This document shows positions 33,762 to 48,700 of a stretch of DNA of 64,000 nt, piece by piece (position 1 is the first letter of the stretch; the number at the start of each line of letters is the position of its first letter). Below the pieces are notes generated by a model, which saw only the letters and a list, made by a program, of their open reading frames with translations, did no database searches and had not been told where the DNA came from. The position numbers and the translations under genes are program-made. This DNA comes from Brachionus manjavacas (lineage: Eukaryota > Rotifera > Eurotatoria > Ploima > Brachionidae): positions 8,308,001-8,372,000 of the forward strand of contig JAHQIY010000003.1 in the NCBI GenBank assembly GCA_019054805.1, read 5' to 3'.

Positions 33762-36700
33762 ATGATTAAATCCACCACCTGGGTTGTCCTTTTGTTTATT
33801 ATCCTATTGCATGAGGCCGAATCTGAAGTGGTAAATCTAAAAACCGATTTTAGCCAAAATATAATCAATGGACAAGACTCAAAATTTACTTATATTGATT
33901 CGTATTTTAACAATTGTCTTAGTAAAATTGACTACTGTTCCAATGGATTGTTTGGTTCATTCAATTTGACCATTTTGTATCCAAAAATGAGCGGTAAAAG
34001 TGATGCTGGCTACGACTATGGAAGATTGGTTTTGTTTTCTAGTGGAGGCGAATCTCCTTATTCAAGAGGTGGTATCTACTTACATCAAATAAGTGTTCGC
34101 GGTGAAGAATATGTGCAGTTTGGTTTAACTTATCATGATAATTTATACATTTCAAATATCTATTTGAAAGACAAGTCGTCAACTCGAATCGGATACATTT
34201 GGAACAAAAATGAATTGGAGCTTTATGTCGATGGATCCCAGTATGCAAATATTCAAAGTCCCACTAAAAGAGCTTACTTGGACTTGAATTTTAATCCTGT
34301 CAAGACATATCGTTTTTTTAATGACATAAATAAACAAACAATTCTTAATCAAATTTGGTTCACGGATAACTTTGACGATTCTTCTAAAAAGCATATATTT
34401 GGTGAAGAGTCAGATTATTTAATTGGATGCTATATGCTAAATTACCAGCCTGACGCAAATAGTCTATTGTATGATCCAGACATGGCTTACTTTCTCCAAT
34501 GCAAAGAACTTTGCAAGATTTCTAAAAGCCAGGTAAGATGATTTTGTTTATTTAATTAATTGCTAATATACATTTTTAATATCCTCAATTAACTGAGTTT
34601 GAGAACTTTTAATACAACACTTAAATCACTTAGCTATTTAAATAGTCTGAGATAACTGCCTTTTAAAAACTTAATTTCAAGTTTTTAAAAATAAAATTTT
34701 TACTATTGACAATGTTTTTGCACGGTAATTTCCAAAGTTTACTTGATTCTATTACGAAACAAAATAAGATAAAATTTTTAACTCATATTTAGCCTATTAG
34801 CTGAGTATTGTTTAACTAATTCAAGTATAATTGAAAATTTTATAACTAAATTAATCATAACTGTTTAGAACTAAATTAACTAAATTGAACTTCTAAGTTC
34901 CTTAATCTTGTTCTTCATTAGTTTACCATTCATTTTAACACCTATGCCCAATGGTCTAAACCTGTCTTAAACATCATACTTTTTTAATTCAGTAGATTCA
35001 AGTTAACTTGTTTTTGATTTTATAAAAAATTTAGAAATCAAGCCAATGCTTTTCACATATTTTATCATTTAAAAATTGTTGATTATTTTTCCTCTTTTTT
35101 TAAATATAACAAATACAAATATTTGATTTTTTATATTCAATAAGCCAAGTACTTCATGCTTTATTTATTGTGAAATTAAAATAGATATTCATCAGGTTTT
35201 TGGTATAAAAAATGAAAAAATTGAGTTGTTTTCCAAATTTTTTAATTTATTTTATTATGAAAAAATAAAAACAACAATCCTTACCTATTCTTACTTAATT
35301 TTACGGAAAATTACACAATTTTTGGTAAATTTTGTAATCAAAATATAACTAATCAAAGTAAAATACAAAGTTATTTAAAAAGACTTAAAATCAAAAAATT
35401 TTAAAGAGACTTTGTATCTTTAGAAATCATCTCTTTAGAAAAGAACGTCTAATAAGGTATTTTTAAATTATTTTATTTTTTCATAGTAAAATTAACTAAA
35501 AATTTTGGAAAAGAAGACAATAATAAAAATTTTTTGGCCGTAAGCATTTTGGCCGACTAAAATTGATGTAAGATTACGTAAGTTTATTACAAATAGTACA
35601 ACGTTGGGAACACACAGTGACATTAAGAATATACTTGCTAAAGCAGAGAGTGCCTTCGCTAGACTCAAACCAGCATGGAAGTCAAACAGCTACAGTAAGG
35701 AAACAAAACTTAAACTATACAAGTGTAGTAAAAGCAACATTAATGTACGGAAGTAAATGTTGGGGAATGTGTGAATCTGACAGGAAAAGTCTTAACACCT
35801 TCTACACGGGAAAACTGCGGAGTATTCTCGGGATACACTGACATGGGACATTGTCGAATGCTAAGAAACACGGATACCAAAAAGAGCCCTTCAATGGACA
35901 ACTAAAGGGCGACGTAAGGTAGGACGACCAGCAGTAACATGCAGGTCAACAATCACGAAAGAGCTCATCGAAATGGGAATGACATGGGGAGAACAAGGGT
36001 AAAGGCAAAATAACGACTTGAGTTGAAATCAAAAGTAATGACCCTATGCTCCACAAGGAGTGAATAAGGAAAAAAAAATTAAAAATAGTGTAAAATTAAC
36101 TAAAATCACGCAATTTAACCAATTCTGGATCTTTTATAGAACCACTTTCCTCGACTATATAAAAAATCGAGGAAAGTTTTTATATGGTCTCTAGTTTTCC
36201 ATAGTATTCTTAGTCTTAGGGAAAGCTTGTGCCAATTGCATTTTAGATACAGTTAAGAAAATTTCAATTATTTATTAAATTAATTTGATTAAATTCAATG
36301 ATTTCATCTTATTTTGGAAAATATTTGCCAAAATTTTTTCTAAAATTTAAAATTTTTATTAAAACTTGAAATACCGCTGACATCAAGAATTCTTTTTGTA
36401 TGTTTGCTTATAAATCTGTTATTTTTAATAGATAATTAAGTTTTGATAAGTTTTTATTTTTAAGAATTCCTATTGAAATGTTTTTAAAGAAATTATTAGT
36501 TGCTTCTAAGATGTCTGTTAATTTTTATAAATAATTATATATCAAAACTAAACGAACGACTTTAATTTTTAAATATAGATTCATGTGTAGTACTAAAAGA
36601 TTTTTAAGGTTCCGAAATTTAGTATATTTAAACTTTGCTAATAAAGAAGCTATTAATTTACCTTTCTCAATTAAGACACAATTAAATAACTTAAATAAAA

Positions 36701-39700
36701 TTTTTTTAATTCAAACGCCTTAAAAAACCAAAACTTTAAACTTCATTTAGATGCTAATTTTAAAATAATTTAGATGCTAAATTTGTTTGCATCCTATTTG
36801 TTAATTGTAATGGCTTCTAAAAAGTTTAATTTATTAATTTTAAAATTCAAAAAATTAATTATAACACGTTAACGGGAGCGCAAAAATTTTATAAAATAAA
36901 ATGTATTCAGTTGTGTTCCGATAATTGATATGCTAATTAATATGTTACTTGATTTTAAATTAATTTTTTTACCGATATGCAAGACGCAAGAAATATTTCA
37001 TATTTTTGTTAATTTTCCCTTAAGATTTCATTATTTTAATGGAAATTTTTGTTTTTAAAAAATTATTAGATGTCCTGGATCAGTTACCCGTTTTTAATAA
37101 ATAAGACGAGCTGAGTTTTTAATAATTTGTTTATTTCAGGCACTGAAGTTAAGAATAAAAAAAGGTGTAAAACGAATGTGGTATAATGCTTCATCAGTGA
37201 AAAAGGCATAAATAAAAATAATTGTCTGTAAGATTAAAGCTAAATTTTATTGCTCTTGAATCGATTACACAAGTCGATTTGATAGATCAAAAAATTAAAT
37301 ATTTTTTTCTTAAATTGCATAGTTTTTGTTAAAAATACATTACAAATGTCAGTAGCATGAACATCAATTTTTTTATATATAATAAAATTTCGAAGGAAAT
37401 CTTATGAGAATATAAAATAAATTTGGAAAGATCGTTGGAGTCATTTAAAAAAACGAAAACAAATTTCATTAAGGGTAAGGGTTTTATTTTAAAAGAAAAA
37501 ATTACCTTTTTTTCTAATTATCCACGTGAACTGAAAAACAAGTTTAGGAATTCGAGAAAGGTAGTTTCAAAAAATAAACCAAAATTATTGTAAAAAGAAC
37601 AAAAAAATTTAAATTTAAATTTGAATTTTGAAATACTTCAAACCAAACAGTCACTAAATAATCAAGAAAACTAACCTTTATCAAAATAATAAAAAAAAGT
37701 CCATCCGAAATTTTTAGTAGATTTAACTTAATAATTATATGAAACACAAACTTTTTTTTTTATTTTAAATAATTTACCCTTATATCATTTTTTCCAATTT
37801 TTTTATGGCAAATAAATCAAATTTTTAATTTAGTACTCAGTTTTAAATGGCGATCAATGTACTTGCTTCGAAAATGACCAAATATTGGAACAGAGGGCCC
37901 GAAAATCAGATTGTTTGGAGGAAGATTCGTGGAAAATTTATAAAACTACAAGCATTAGAAATGATTTGCCATTGAGAAATCTCATACTTGAAGTAAAAAT
38001 AGTTACCTTACGAGATCCGATTGAAATAGGGGATCCAGTAGGACTGGAGATACAAAGTTCAAGTGATCAAAACTACATTTTATCGGTAGATTTTGGTGAC
38101 AACACAGTCAAATCAATTATTGGCGACGGCTTTGTTTTCAATGAGTATTTGGATGTTGGTCTAAAAAAAGCAAATATCAGCGCTTTTAGTCTAACAAACG
38201 GAAAAAGATCCTTTACTCGGTTAATAGAATTTAATGTTAATTCGCTTAAGGATCGAGAACCAATGCACTCAGTAAATTTAAAAGTGGATACCAAGTCTGA
38301 ACGAGATGTGAAAGTCTCAATTGTTTCAGCTGGGGGTCTGCCATACACCTGTAAATTAGATATGGGTGACTCAAGTGAGACTGTCATCTTAGAACCTGTA
38401 AATCGAGTGCATACATTTATCAAAGACTACTCGTACACCCACACAGGTATTTACAACATATCCGTGAATTGTATAAATCTGAACGGAATAGGAAATGAAG
38501 TGGCAAGCTCAGTTCTAATTTATTTGCCTGATTTGACCAAGACTAACCCCTACAAAGTCTTCGATAATACCTATGTAGCTAAAACATATTCTCAAATTAT
38601 CATGCCTAGGCCTAAAGATCCTAAAATGGACATTGATCTAGCGTTGCCATTTGCCACTAGCAGTCCAGGATTGGAATTTAGAGTCATAGATCCATTTAAT
38701 AAAGAGACAGACATACAATTTATTAGCAAACCTTCTGCTAAACAGAATCAATTTACAATTAAAATCAAGGCTGAAAATTTGAAAAATTATAACGAAAATT
38801 ATCTTCAGATATTGCTAAAGGATTTGGTTCTAGCTAGCTATTTAATTGTGCTAGAAGACTCCGAAGATCTAAATGTATCGATTAATGTTGTAACCAAAGT
38901 TTTGGTTGAAAATAAGCCGGTTGATTTTGAGATAACGCTGCCAAGAACCACCAATTGTTTGCTTAGAGTCGATTTTGGTGATGACCAAGTGAAATTTTTT
39001 ACAATGCACAGCGTTGAAATGTCTGACAAGAAAAGCTACATACTAAAACTGGATCACATCTATACCATGGGTATGAATTTTTATCGATTCGAAGTCTCTT
39101 TGGCAAATCATTTGAAAAAAATTGAAGCAAGCAAAGATCTTCATTTTGAGACTAGTTTGCCAAGGTTCATTCTAAATGGAGTGGTTCATGTACCAGACGT
39201 GAATATACCTATCGATTTTAAGTTGTTTACAGACCCTCAAATCGAACCAGTCAAAGTCGATATGATAAATATCACTTTTGATCCGAACCATTTTCTTAAT
39301 TTTAAAGCCTACAATTTTTCCAAATCAAATTTGTTTAGCTTAAGCTTTAGGCACAAGTTTGACAAACACGGATACTTTGACGTCACTGCCAACACTAGTA
39401 ATCAAATCAGCTACCAAATCAGTGTTTATAGGGTCAAAGTAGGTCTTGATTTGAACACAGCTACAGCAATTGTGCTGAACAACTTTGGCAATATTCACGA
39501 ACCAATTTACTTCAAGCTGAATGTAAATGGAGGAAATGGATACAGAGTAATTGTGGATTATAATGATGGACAAAAAATGCTCCTAACATGGAAGTATGTT
39601 TCAAGCTCTGGCCACGAGATCGAATCAGTTCCAGGATACATGCAACCAAATGCAGTGTTCAATCAATCTGGAATTTATTTTTCTCATCAGTACTCTTTAC

Positions 39701-42700
39701 CTGGCATCTATGAGCCCAAAGTTGACATAATTAGCCCTTTTGGTGAAATAAACATTAAATTTTGTACCAAAGTCAAAGTTGTGCCTGAGCCAACCACTCA
39801 AACAAACGAGACCATGGACCCGAGTTGTTTTATGGTAAGAGAAAACATTGATTTCTATTTGAATAATGTGACTGTAGGTGAAGAAAAATTTCTGAAAATA
39901 GCGCGCGGAATGCCCAATATTTTTCACACAGGTTTTGTGTCATGTGTTGAGCCTGAGTTGAACAATTTGGCCACAAGATGGATGCTGATGAGAATACCTA
40001 TGGGAAAGACTCTAGACTATGAAGTGGACGCCGCCAAATACTGTTCGGTCCAAAGTTCTGATAATAAATTGTCTATAGAAGCAGGTGAGCTTGAGTTCGG
40101 CAATTACAGTCTGCGCGTCTATTCATTTCGGTCCCAGGAACCAGAAAATTATGTGCGCCACGGTGTCTATCTGCTCAAAGTAGACACTAGTCCGCTGAAA
40201 GTAAGCTTGAATGATGGCATCAAAAATGTTGAGTTGAATTTGGAAGAGTCATTTTTGTTAAGCTATTATGACAAAACTTTTGACCCTGACTCGAAGATAT
40301 TTGGGGACAAAACAGATTTCGAGTTCTATTTTGTTTGTGTTCAGGATTATTACAGCAAAAGAGATTTGGTTAAAAAAATTCAGAATTCAATGTTTGCGTT
40401 AGATTTGGACTTGGCTGGCTATGATTTGAACTTGGCCTTTTATTCTGACGATCTAAAGACTTGGTTCTATGAGAAAGATTGCTTTAAAGTTCGGCCAGAA
40501 ATAACCATGGCTCAAAATCCGATATCGGTAAAAAATAGAGATTTGTTGATAAGTGGCGACACTCTATTACTTAATCAGTCTCTTGCTATGAATTTACAAC
40601 TGTATGCGGTAAAAAAAGGTAGAGTCAGTGTTAGCCAGCAGGTTATTATTACTATGAACATGAGTAAACTGTTTTCGATTTCGTTGGATTCCGATTTCGA
40701 TCAAATAAATGATCAATTGAATAAGCTGGACGATTTGGCCAAACAAAATCCTCAAAAAGCTCTGAATATTCTCACTGGTTTTGCCAGTGTTGTTAACAAC
40801 AAAGCAGCTGACCCGGTTCATAACCAAGTAAAAAAGAATTTTGTGAAAAAAAAATTTTTAATTTTTTTAAATTTAGACAAAGAACACGAATAAAACAAAT
40901 GTTGATGCCGGAAAGGAATTCTCTAATGTAAGATTTAACAAAAAAAATTACATACTTTTGTAATCGAAGCGGTTATTTTATTTAAATTAGCTTTAAGGTA
41001 TTAATTAAAATAGATAAATCAAGATTAAAAATGTTTATTTATTCAATGTTTATTTTGAAAGGAAAATTTATTTTTATATTTTCATAACTCGATTTAAAAA
41101 TGATTAAAATTAGTACACTTTTGGCTTTTTAACAGATAGACTTTCAAGGTTGTTCCAAAGCAAGGCCTTTATTTATTTTATTTTTTGTTTCTTTTTTTGT
41201 TTCAATTTTTTTTAATAAAATCAAGTTACGAATAAATTTGAAGTTACGAGAGATAAGAGTAATTAAGTCCTAATTTAATAGTTGATAAAATATGGAGAAT
41301 TAGTTGATAGAAGAACTTTGAAGGGTACCATTTAAAGATCGCAGGTTTTTACATCTTTCCTGAACAATTTCTAAGTTATATTGAGTAAGCAATTGACTAT
41401 TTGAGAGGTGGAAAGAAAATTTTGGGATTGTTTTGAGAGCATTTGTTTAAATTTTTATCTATATCATCTTTTATATTCTGCGAAATTTTATAAAAAAATT
41501 TTGAAAAAATTAATTTACTTTTATTAATCAATCAATCGATTTTTTTTGAATAATTCGACAAAAAAACATTAAGTGTACATAATTGTAAAAGACTTATGGA
41601 AATACATTTTTTTTAAATATTTGATAGAAATATTCTCATAGTTTTTTTAATAATAATTATTTATAGAAGTATTTATACTGAAAAAACTTATGAAAAATAA
41701 TTTTGATTAAATAAATTTAAAAAGTTATTTTTTAAAAAACAGATTTTAGATTGATTTAAGAGATTCAATGTATTTTCTATTTTAAAAATTAATTAAGTAA
41801 TTTTTATGTATCGATTTATTGACAATTTTTCGATTCCTGGTAAAATTATTAAACAACTCATAATCGAATTCTGATCCATATCCAAAAAAAAATCTATATG
41901 TTCCAAAAAATAAATGTAATATTTATTTTTTAAAATACAGACATCAAAAGGATTCAATATTTTTATTATTTACGATTCTTAAGATGCAAGAAATTACAAA
42001 AAATTCATAAATATTTTTTTAAGACATTTTTTTAAGTTTGAAAAGGAGATCATACCTTCTTTGGATATCATTTGACGTTTAATTTCATTAAAATTTTTAA
42101 TTTATTATCGACAAAAAAAAATCTTATGATTTCTATCATGTATTTAAAAAAATTTTGTTTATAAAAACCTGACTTTTATTACCAATTTAAAATAAATATT
42201 TAGCTATTATTAAGGAAGCATTTCTTTTTTAGCGTTTTTTCAAAAAAAGTGATATTAATTTTAAAAAAAAAAATTAAAAAATTAAATTAACTTATTCAAA
42301 TTGAAGTAAATAATAAAATTGAAATAAATTTTATTACATGGTTAAACACTTTGTCCAAATGTTAGCTCTTTGTAATCGTTCATTAATTTTTTTGAACTTT
42401 AATTTTACTGTGTTAATTTAAAAAATTTACAAAATTAACTTGCTCTAAATTTTTTTTCATAAAAATTCTCTTTTTTTATTTTATCATTTTTAAATATATT
42501 TGTGAACAAAAATTGAATAGATATTTTTAAAGAATTAAAATTCCAATCAAATATTCTAAAAAAAAATTTCAAATTTTTAAATTTTGCTTTTCAAATTTTA
42601 TAGTTTTTTAACTTGGAAAAAATTTTACCAAAAATAACATAATTAGAAAGATTTTGAATCTATAAAATATCAAAATTTGTTTAAAGATCCGCAACCGTAT

Positions 42701-45700
42701 GTTGGGCACTGTAGGTAATATAGTTGATCGTGTAGATGATGAAGATTCAATTTTGACCGCAGCTCAAACAGTTGGTTCAGTGTCATCGAATTCGGATCAA
42801 ATGCCAATAGAAAACCAGGATAGTGGTAGTTTTGCGATTGAAAAAATGGGTGAAAAAGCTAAAAATTTGGGAGACCAAGGCCCTGAAATGGCTAATGAAA
42901 TAGCATCTTCAATTCTGGGAGCAACTGGAAATACTTTTGACGCAGCGATTAAAACAGTTCCTATGGCTCAAGACAATTTTACTGACCCGGGTCTCTTGGA
43001 GCCAGAGGAGGAAAAACCGCCTGTTATTTTACCGGCCAAAATAACAGCTCCGCTTGAATTTTATGAATGTGATGACTGTGATGATTTTCCGGATGAGGTT
43101 TACGAAGAAATTCTGATTCAGGAAGAAATACAATTCGAAAAAGAGGAGGAAACAAGGAAGCACACGGCGGAAATTGCTAAAAGAACTTTTAATGGTGTAT
43201 CTGGTGCTGGATTAGCGTTAGCCTCAAGCAATTCAAATGGCTCAAATATGACTAGAATACAACAAAAAAACATGGCTTTAATAGTTGGCAAAAAAAGCTT
43301 GAATGACACTGAGAACGAAAGTGAAACTGAATTTAGCACTGAGGGTGGCTTGTCAATCGTAATGCCCGTCATTTCGAATGTGGTAAATACATCTAATTCG
43401 TCTATGCCCTCATCGATTGTCACATCCATGGTTGCATCAAATGAAAACCCTCTACAAAGCTCTAAAAGCAAAGCTTCAGGCATGATTGTAAGTTTAAAGC
43501 TGACAGATGACTTTGGCAATCCCATTGTTGTTAATAACACTGCAGAGCCTTTTAATATCAGAGTACCAGCCAGTGTTCCGGCACCATTTTTCAAGGCTTA
43601 TGTAAATCAAACTGGCATAAATTACCATAAAGTAATCTTTCATTTAACGATAAATTAAAAATTAAAAATTTTACATTTTCAGCTATTTTTGGCAACCAAA
43701 TCAAGTTCTTTGCATTTGGTGATCAAACCTGAAATTCCAGGTGATATTTATCATATTTACATCAAATACTCAAAGACCAAAGTAACAAATGTTTATCCGG
43801 ATGAGAAACATCATGACTATGCGTTTACTTCGCCGAACTTGCTTTATACTGATTCATCTAACGAATTAATGTATACTGCTTTTATATCCAACAATGAAAC
43901 AAAAGGAAATGGTACATATTATATTGGAGTAAAGCTTGCTGGTGAGTAAAAGTTAAAATTAAAAAAAACGAAAAATACTCCAAAAATAAAGCTAGAGCTT
44001 TTTTTTTAAATCAAAAGGTTTTTACTAGATTTTAAACACTAATGTTTTTTTTTTACTATTAAAAATTAGCAAATATTTTTTAATGGTTTGTTACGATTTT
44101 TATCAAGAACTAAGCAATCTTACTTTTGGATTCTAACAATATTATTTGTGATTTTTCAACTAGAAATTTAAAGGTTTATCAAGAAAATAAATTATTTTTG
44201 AATAATAATAGTAGCATTTTTTCTTTATTAGATTTAAAAAAATCTAAGCAATTAAATTTTACAAATATAATATTTGAAATTTGTTTAAAAAATAAATAGC
44301 GCTATTAGAAATTTAAAAGGAAATAAACATTTATTATTAAGTTATTCGAATTTAATCCAACTCCAACAAAGTTAAGTGGCAATGTATGCTAAGTTGTGGA
44401 AAACCGAAAAATAATTTCTTGATTTTTCAGATGTTAATTAATTTTAAAATTATTTAAATCAATGAGGAGAATATTTTCTTATTTTTTCATGTGATCACCA
44501 AATAAAATATGCTACGACTTTTCGTAATTCGATGCTAAAGAATAAAACTAAAAAATATAAAATTTCGAAACTTTTCTTATATTCAAAATTTAGCTCTGTT
44601 AATTCTATCAGAAACAATAAATAATGTTTTATCAATTTTTAAACCTTAAAAAAATAAAATTATAATTTTAAATCGGACAAATTTTACTATTATTCTGGCT
44701 TAATTATTTTATTTTTATTTTTGATTTATTTTGGCATCCAGAATCGGCTTGCTTTTGAAAAGAAGAAATATATAGAAATAAATTTCTTCAAATTTTCAGA
44801 GACATTGATTTTGGTTTTTATAAAAATGCTACATGCGTTTAAAATTACTTTTTTCATAAATAAGCAATATTTTTTATTTGAAAAAATTTCTTTTCATATT
44901 TTTACCAAATTCCTTAAATGCTTGATTTGAGAAGAGATTCCGATTAAAGTTTTATTGAAAGAATAAACTCTCAAGCATTTGCTAGATAACGATAAAGACT
45001 AAAAATAAAAAAAAGGTACCCAGTATTTAATATTATAAATAGTAGATATATTGTGATAATTTTTATTTCGGATAAAAATAAGTATTTTTACATTAAAAAA
45101 GTCTTAGTCGTAAATGCAAAATGTATCTTTATCTTATTAAAATTTATTTTTAAAAGATAAGAGAAAATATATACAGGTGAAGTTAAATTAGTGATAGAAA
45201 AAGTAAAGGTTTAAGTTTTATATGTTTTTTTTTTGTTATTGGATTTCAAAAAACCCAACCTTTACTAATTTTAGTGTCTTATTAGAAAAATAAATTACAT
45301 TTTTGATCTTTGGCGCATAATTTTCAAAACATTGATTTTTTAAACGATTTAAAAAAAAATGACTTGAGAAAATTTATCTAAAAATTCATTATTAATTTAT
45401 CCTTGAAATAAAAAAAAATTCAATTAGTTGATTTTATTTATTTCAAGTGTAAAAATTAATTTTATGAAATAAAATAAAATTTTTTGGAGCATTTTAATCA
45501 TTTGAAATAAAGTCAATTTAATTTAAAAAATTTAAAGTCGCTTCCAACCTGTCAAGAATATGGCTTAATGAGACTAATTCAACTCATTACATTTCCTATT
45601 ACAATATCAGAATATTCTCCACTGCATGCAAATACTGGAAAGAAGATACGAACGAATGGGGAACCGATGGGTGCTACGTTGGACCTAATACAATTCACAA

Positions 45701-48700
45701 TATGACCGAGTGTTTGTGCTATCACTTAACAACGTTCGGTACTGATTTTTATGTACCACCAAACACAATTGATTTCAGCACGGTATTTGGAAAATTCAAA
45801 GATTTAAGTGAAAATGCAGCAGTATTTGCCACCGTTGTTTCCATTCTAGGAGTCTATATTTTGAGCGTGATTTATTTCCGCTACAGAGACAAAAAAGATT
45901 TGGTAAAATGGGGTGCTACTCCTTTGGCTGATAACTTGCCAACAGACAGATATTTTTATCTAATCTCAGTTCAAACTGGAGTAGGCAAAACAACCGGAAC
46001 CAGTAGCAAAATAGGGTTCGTTTTGTCTGGCGATCAAGCTGATAGCGGTGTAAGGAAATTAACGGATGATAAAAGAAAAGTAAATGAAATTTTATTAAAG
46101 AAATGTAAAAAAATAGACAAAAAAAGACTAAACTTTGTTGGCTTTTGATTTATGATTTGATTCCATTGAATTAACAGAAGTTAATGAATTGACGCTTGCT
46201 TTACGTTTATTCTTATTTTCGACGAGATCAAAGTTAAAGTAGCCAAGCATACTTTGCAGGTCCTGTGGGCTACTTTTTTGACATGAATTATCATAGCTGC
46301 ATTTATTTACATATCTAAGCTGTAGTGAAGCCAATTTAATTGATTCTAAATTGATGCCTTCGAAAATATCTGCTGCGGCATCACGACGACGTAAGGAGCA
46401 CTTGAGCATTGTTTTATTCGGATAGTAATTTTCATCCATTAAAAAATTATATAAACATTTTCTATAAATCTAAATAAGAGAAATTTTTGTAAAATTAATA
46501 TGATAAAATTGACAAAAAAAATTAGTAGAGTTTTTATTTATCAAAAATGTGAAGAAAAAAAAATTTTCTTGAATTTTATTTCTTATCAAATCTTAATTTC
46601 AACAACAAAGGACATATTTTTCTAAAAATAGCTGATTTTATTATTAATTTTTTTATGTCTCCGATCGATAAGATAGACATGTTTTAGATGAGATAGACAT
46701 ATTTAATCCTATTTAACAACATTTTTATTTACCTTTTAATTGAAAAAGCTTTTTATTTTAAAGAAAAAATTTTTTCAATTCCAATGACTAACACTTACCG
46801 GATATTTATTTAGTAATTTTTTTGAAAAGAAATATTTTTAAAATTTTTAGTAGACTTTTCAATTTGAGAAAAGTTCAAAATTTTAATGCCAAAAAAGGCA
46901 TAAAAAACAAATTGAAATTGAATCTGCCTAGTTTTTTTTATTTTTTACCAAATCGATACTTGGAAAATATTGATTTGGACATAAAAATAAAAATTGATAT
47001 TTCCCAGTTCACATTTATTATTTTCTTTAATCTATTTTTTTCCTATCAGCTAGACTTATTCAATGTTAAAATCGAATGACTCTTTGAAAAATTAAATAAA
47101 TGATAAGATAAATTTAAAAAAAATGCAAACTAACAATTCTTTGGAAAAATAAAATTAGTCTTTTTTATTTGTCTCACGTTTCAATCGGCCTGAATAATTA
47201 GAAGAATACAAAAAAACTAAGTAAAATTTTGTCAAAGGCATTCAAATCAGGAAGCATATGTAATTTTATAATGAGTGTTGAAGAGCCTCTGGGCTCGTTG
47301 CAGTACCTGAGAATATGGCACGACAACTCGGGCAAAGGCGATTCAAAATCTTGGTATTTTAACATGGCAACAGTAATAGATCTACAGACTAAACAAAAGT
47401 AAAAATTGCACCATTTGTTTACAATTTACATAATAATTTTCTTTAGATCCAATTTTGTGTGCAACCAGTGGTTTGCTGTTGAAAAAGGCGACGGACAAAT
47501 AGACCGTGTCATACCAGAAGCGTGTCAAAATGATCTTGTTTCATTTCAGCATTTATTTACCCAGTCGGTAAAGAAAAAATTTACTGATAGTCATTTATGG
47601 TTCTCTGTGTTCGCCCGGCCCTCCAAAAGCTCATTCACCAGAGTCCAGCGATTGTCGTGTTGCATGTCCTTGCTATTCACAACCATGATAGCCAATGCTA
47701 TGTTCTACCGCAGTGATGAGAATGTCAAGACCAAATCCGGTGTTCTAGAAATCGGACCCGTCAAGTTCACCATGTCTCAAGTAAAAAGTTTAGATGAAAT
47801 AAAATTTTTTTAATTTTTTCTAAAGCTGTACACCAGTGTGATCAGCACCATGATTGTTTTACCTGTTAATTTGATCATTGTGACCTTGTTCAGAAAAGCT
47901 AAGATTAAGAGTGCAAGTTTGCTTAAATCCCGCAAAACGGGACACATTGCCAGGCAGCAGTATTGGCGAAAAGTTAAACAAATAGAGAATATAGAGCTGC
48001 CTGAAAATGACGGATTCGATAGAGCATCTTACTTTAATGTCAATTTAGAGCAAAAAAGTCAATCGAATTTTGAAGCCAAGAATGATACGAAACAAAAATT
48101 GTAATTCTTTTTTTCTTTTTCTTTTTTTCCAAATCGATTCTAACTCAAGTGTTCTTTTTGTGTTCTTGATGCATTTATTTTTGATGTAAAAACATTTTAA
48201 GTATCATAAACAATCGGAATTATACCCCAAATGCATTTTTATTCTATTTTTAGATTTAAATTTATTTCATATATTAAATTAGGCTTTTGCATCGTTTTTT
48301 TTTAAGACTCAGAATAGTTATGTTAATTAGAAATTTTAAATTAGATTTTATTTTTAAACCTAATTTTGTTCGGCTTACCAAAGACATTTTTGAAGATTGA
48401 AACAATTTTTACATTTAATATCATGATGTGTTTTGAAAATTTGATTATCAGAAATGACAGAAATATAAAGATTTAATCTTTTTGATCATTCTCTTGCATA
48501 ATTTCTTAAATTATTCGAAAATACAAATTCTAAAAATAGAAGAAAAAATCTATTTTTTTGAAAAATTGAAAAAAATAAAATTCCGAAATTAGGATTCTGA
48601 ATCACTTAAAATTTAGAAAAAATATTTTGGATATTTGAATTCTGTATTTCTGAAGCACATTCAAAAATCTGGTAATAACACTAGAATATATGGGAACACC

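Larger units (their letters stand above)
34533..37833 (+). other. Polycystin intron 1
   Basis: A 3.3-kb intron dividing the WSC domain. It contains a dead LINE 3' fragment (about 35600-36060), a repeat of the ACGTAAAAT family around it (35270-36135), and a hairpin at 36144-36177 (ACTTTCCTCGA facing TCGAGGAAAGT). The remainder is AT-rich and unremarkable. Confidence 0.6.

Noticed and set aside
43118..43594. 158-codon minus-strand ORF
   Set aside because: It is antisense to polycystin exon 3, whose frame joins in phase to its neighbours.
44721..44930. 69-codon plus-strand ORF in polycystin intron 4
   Set aside because: Phe/Ile/Lys-rich low-complexity translation; the flanking exons join in phase without it.
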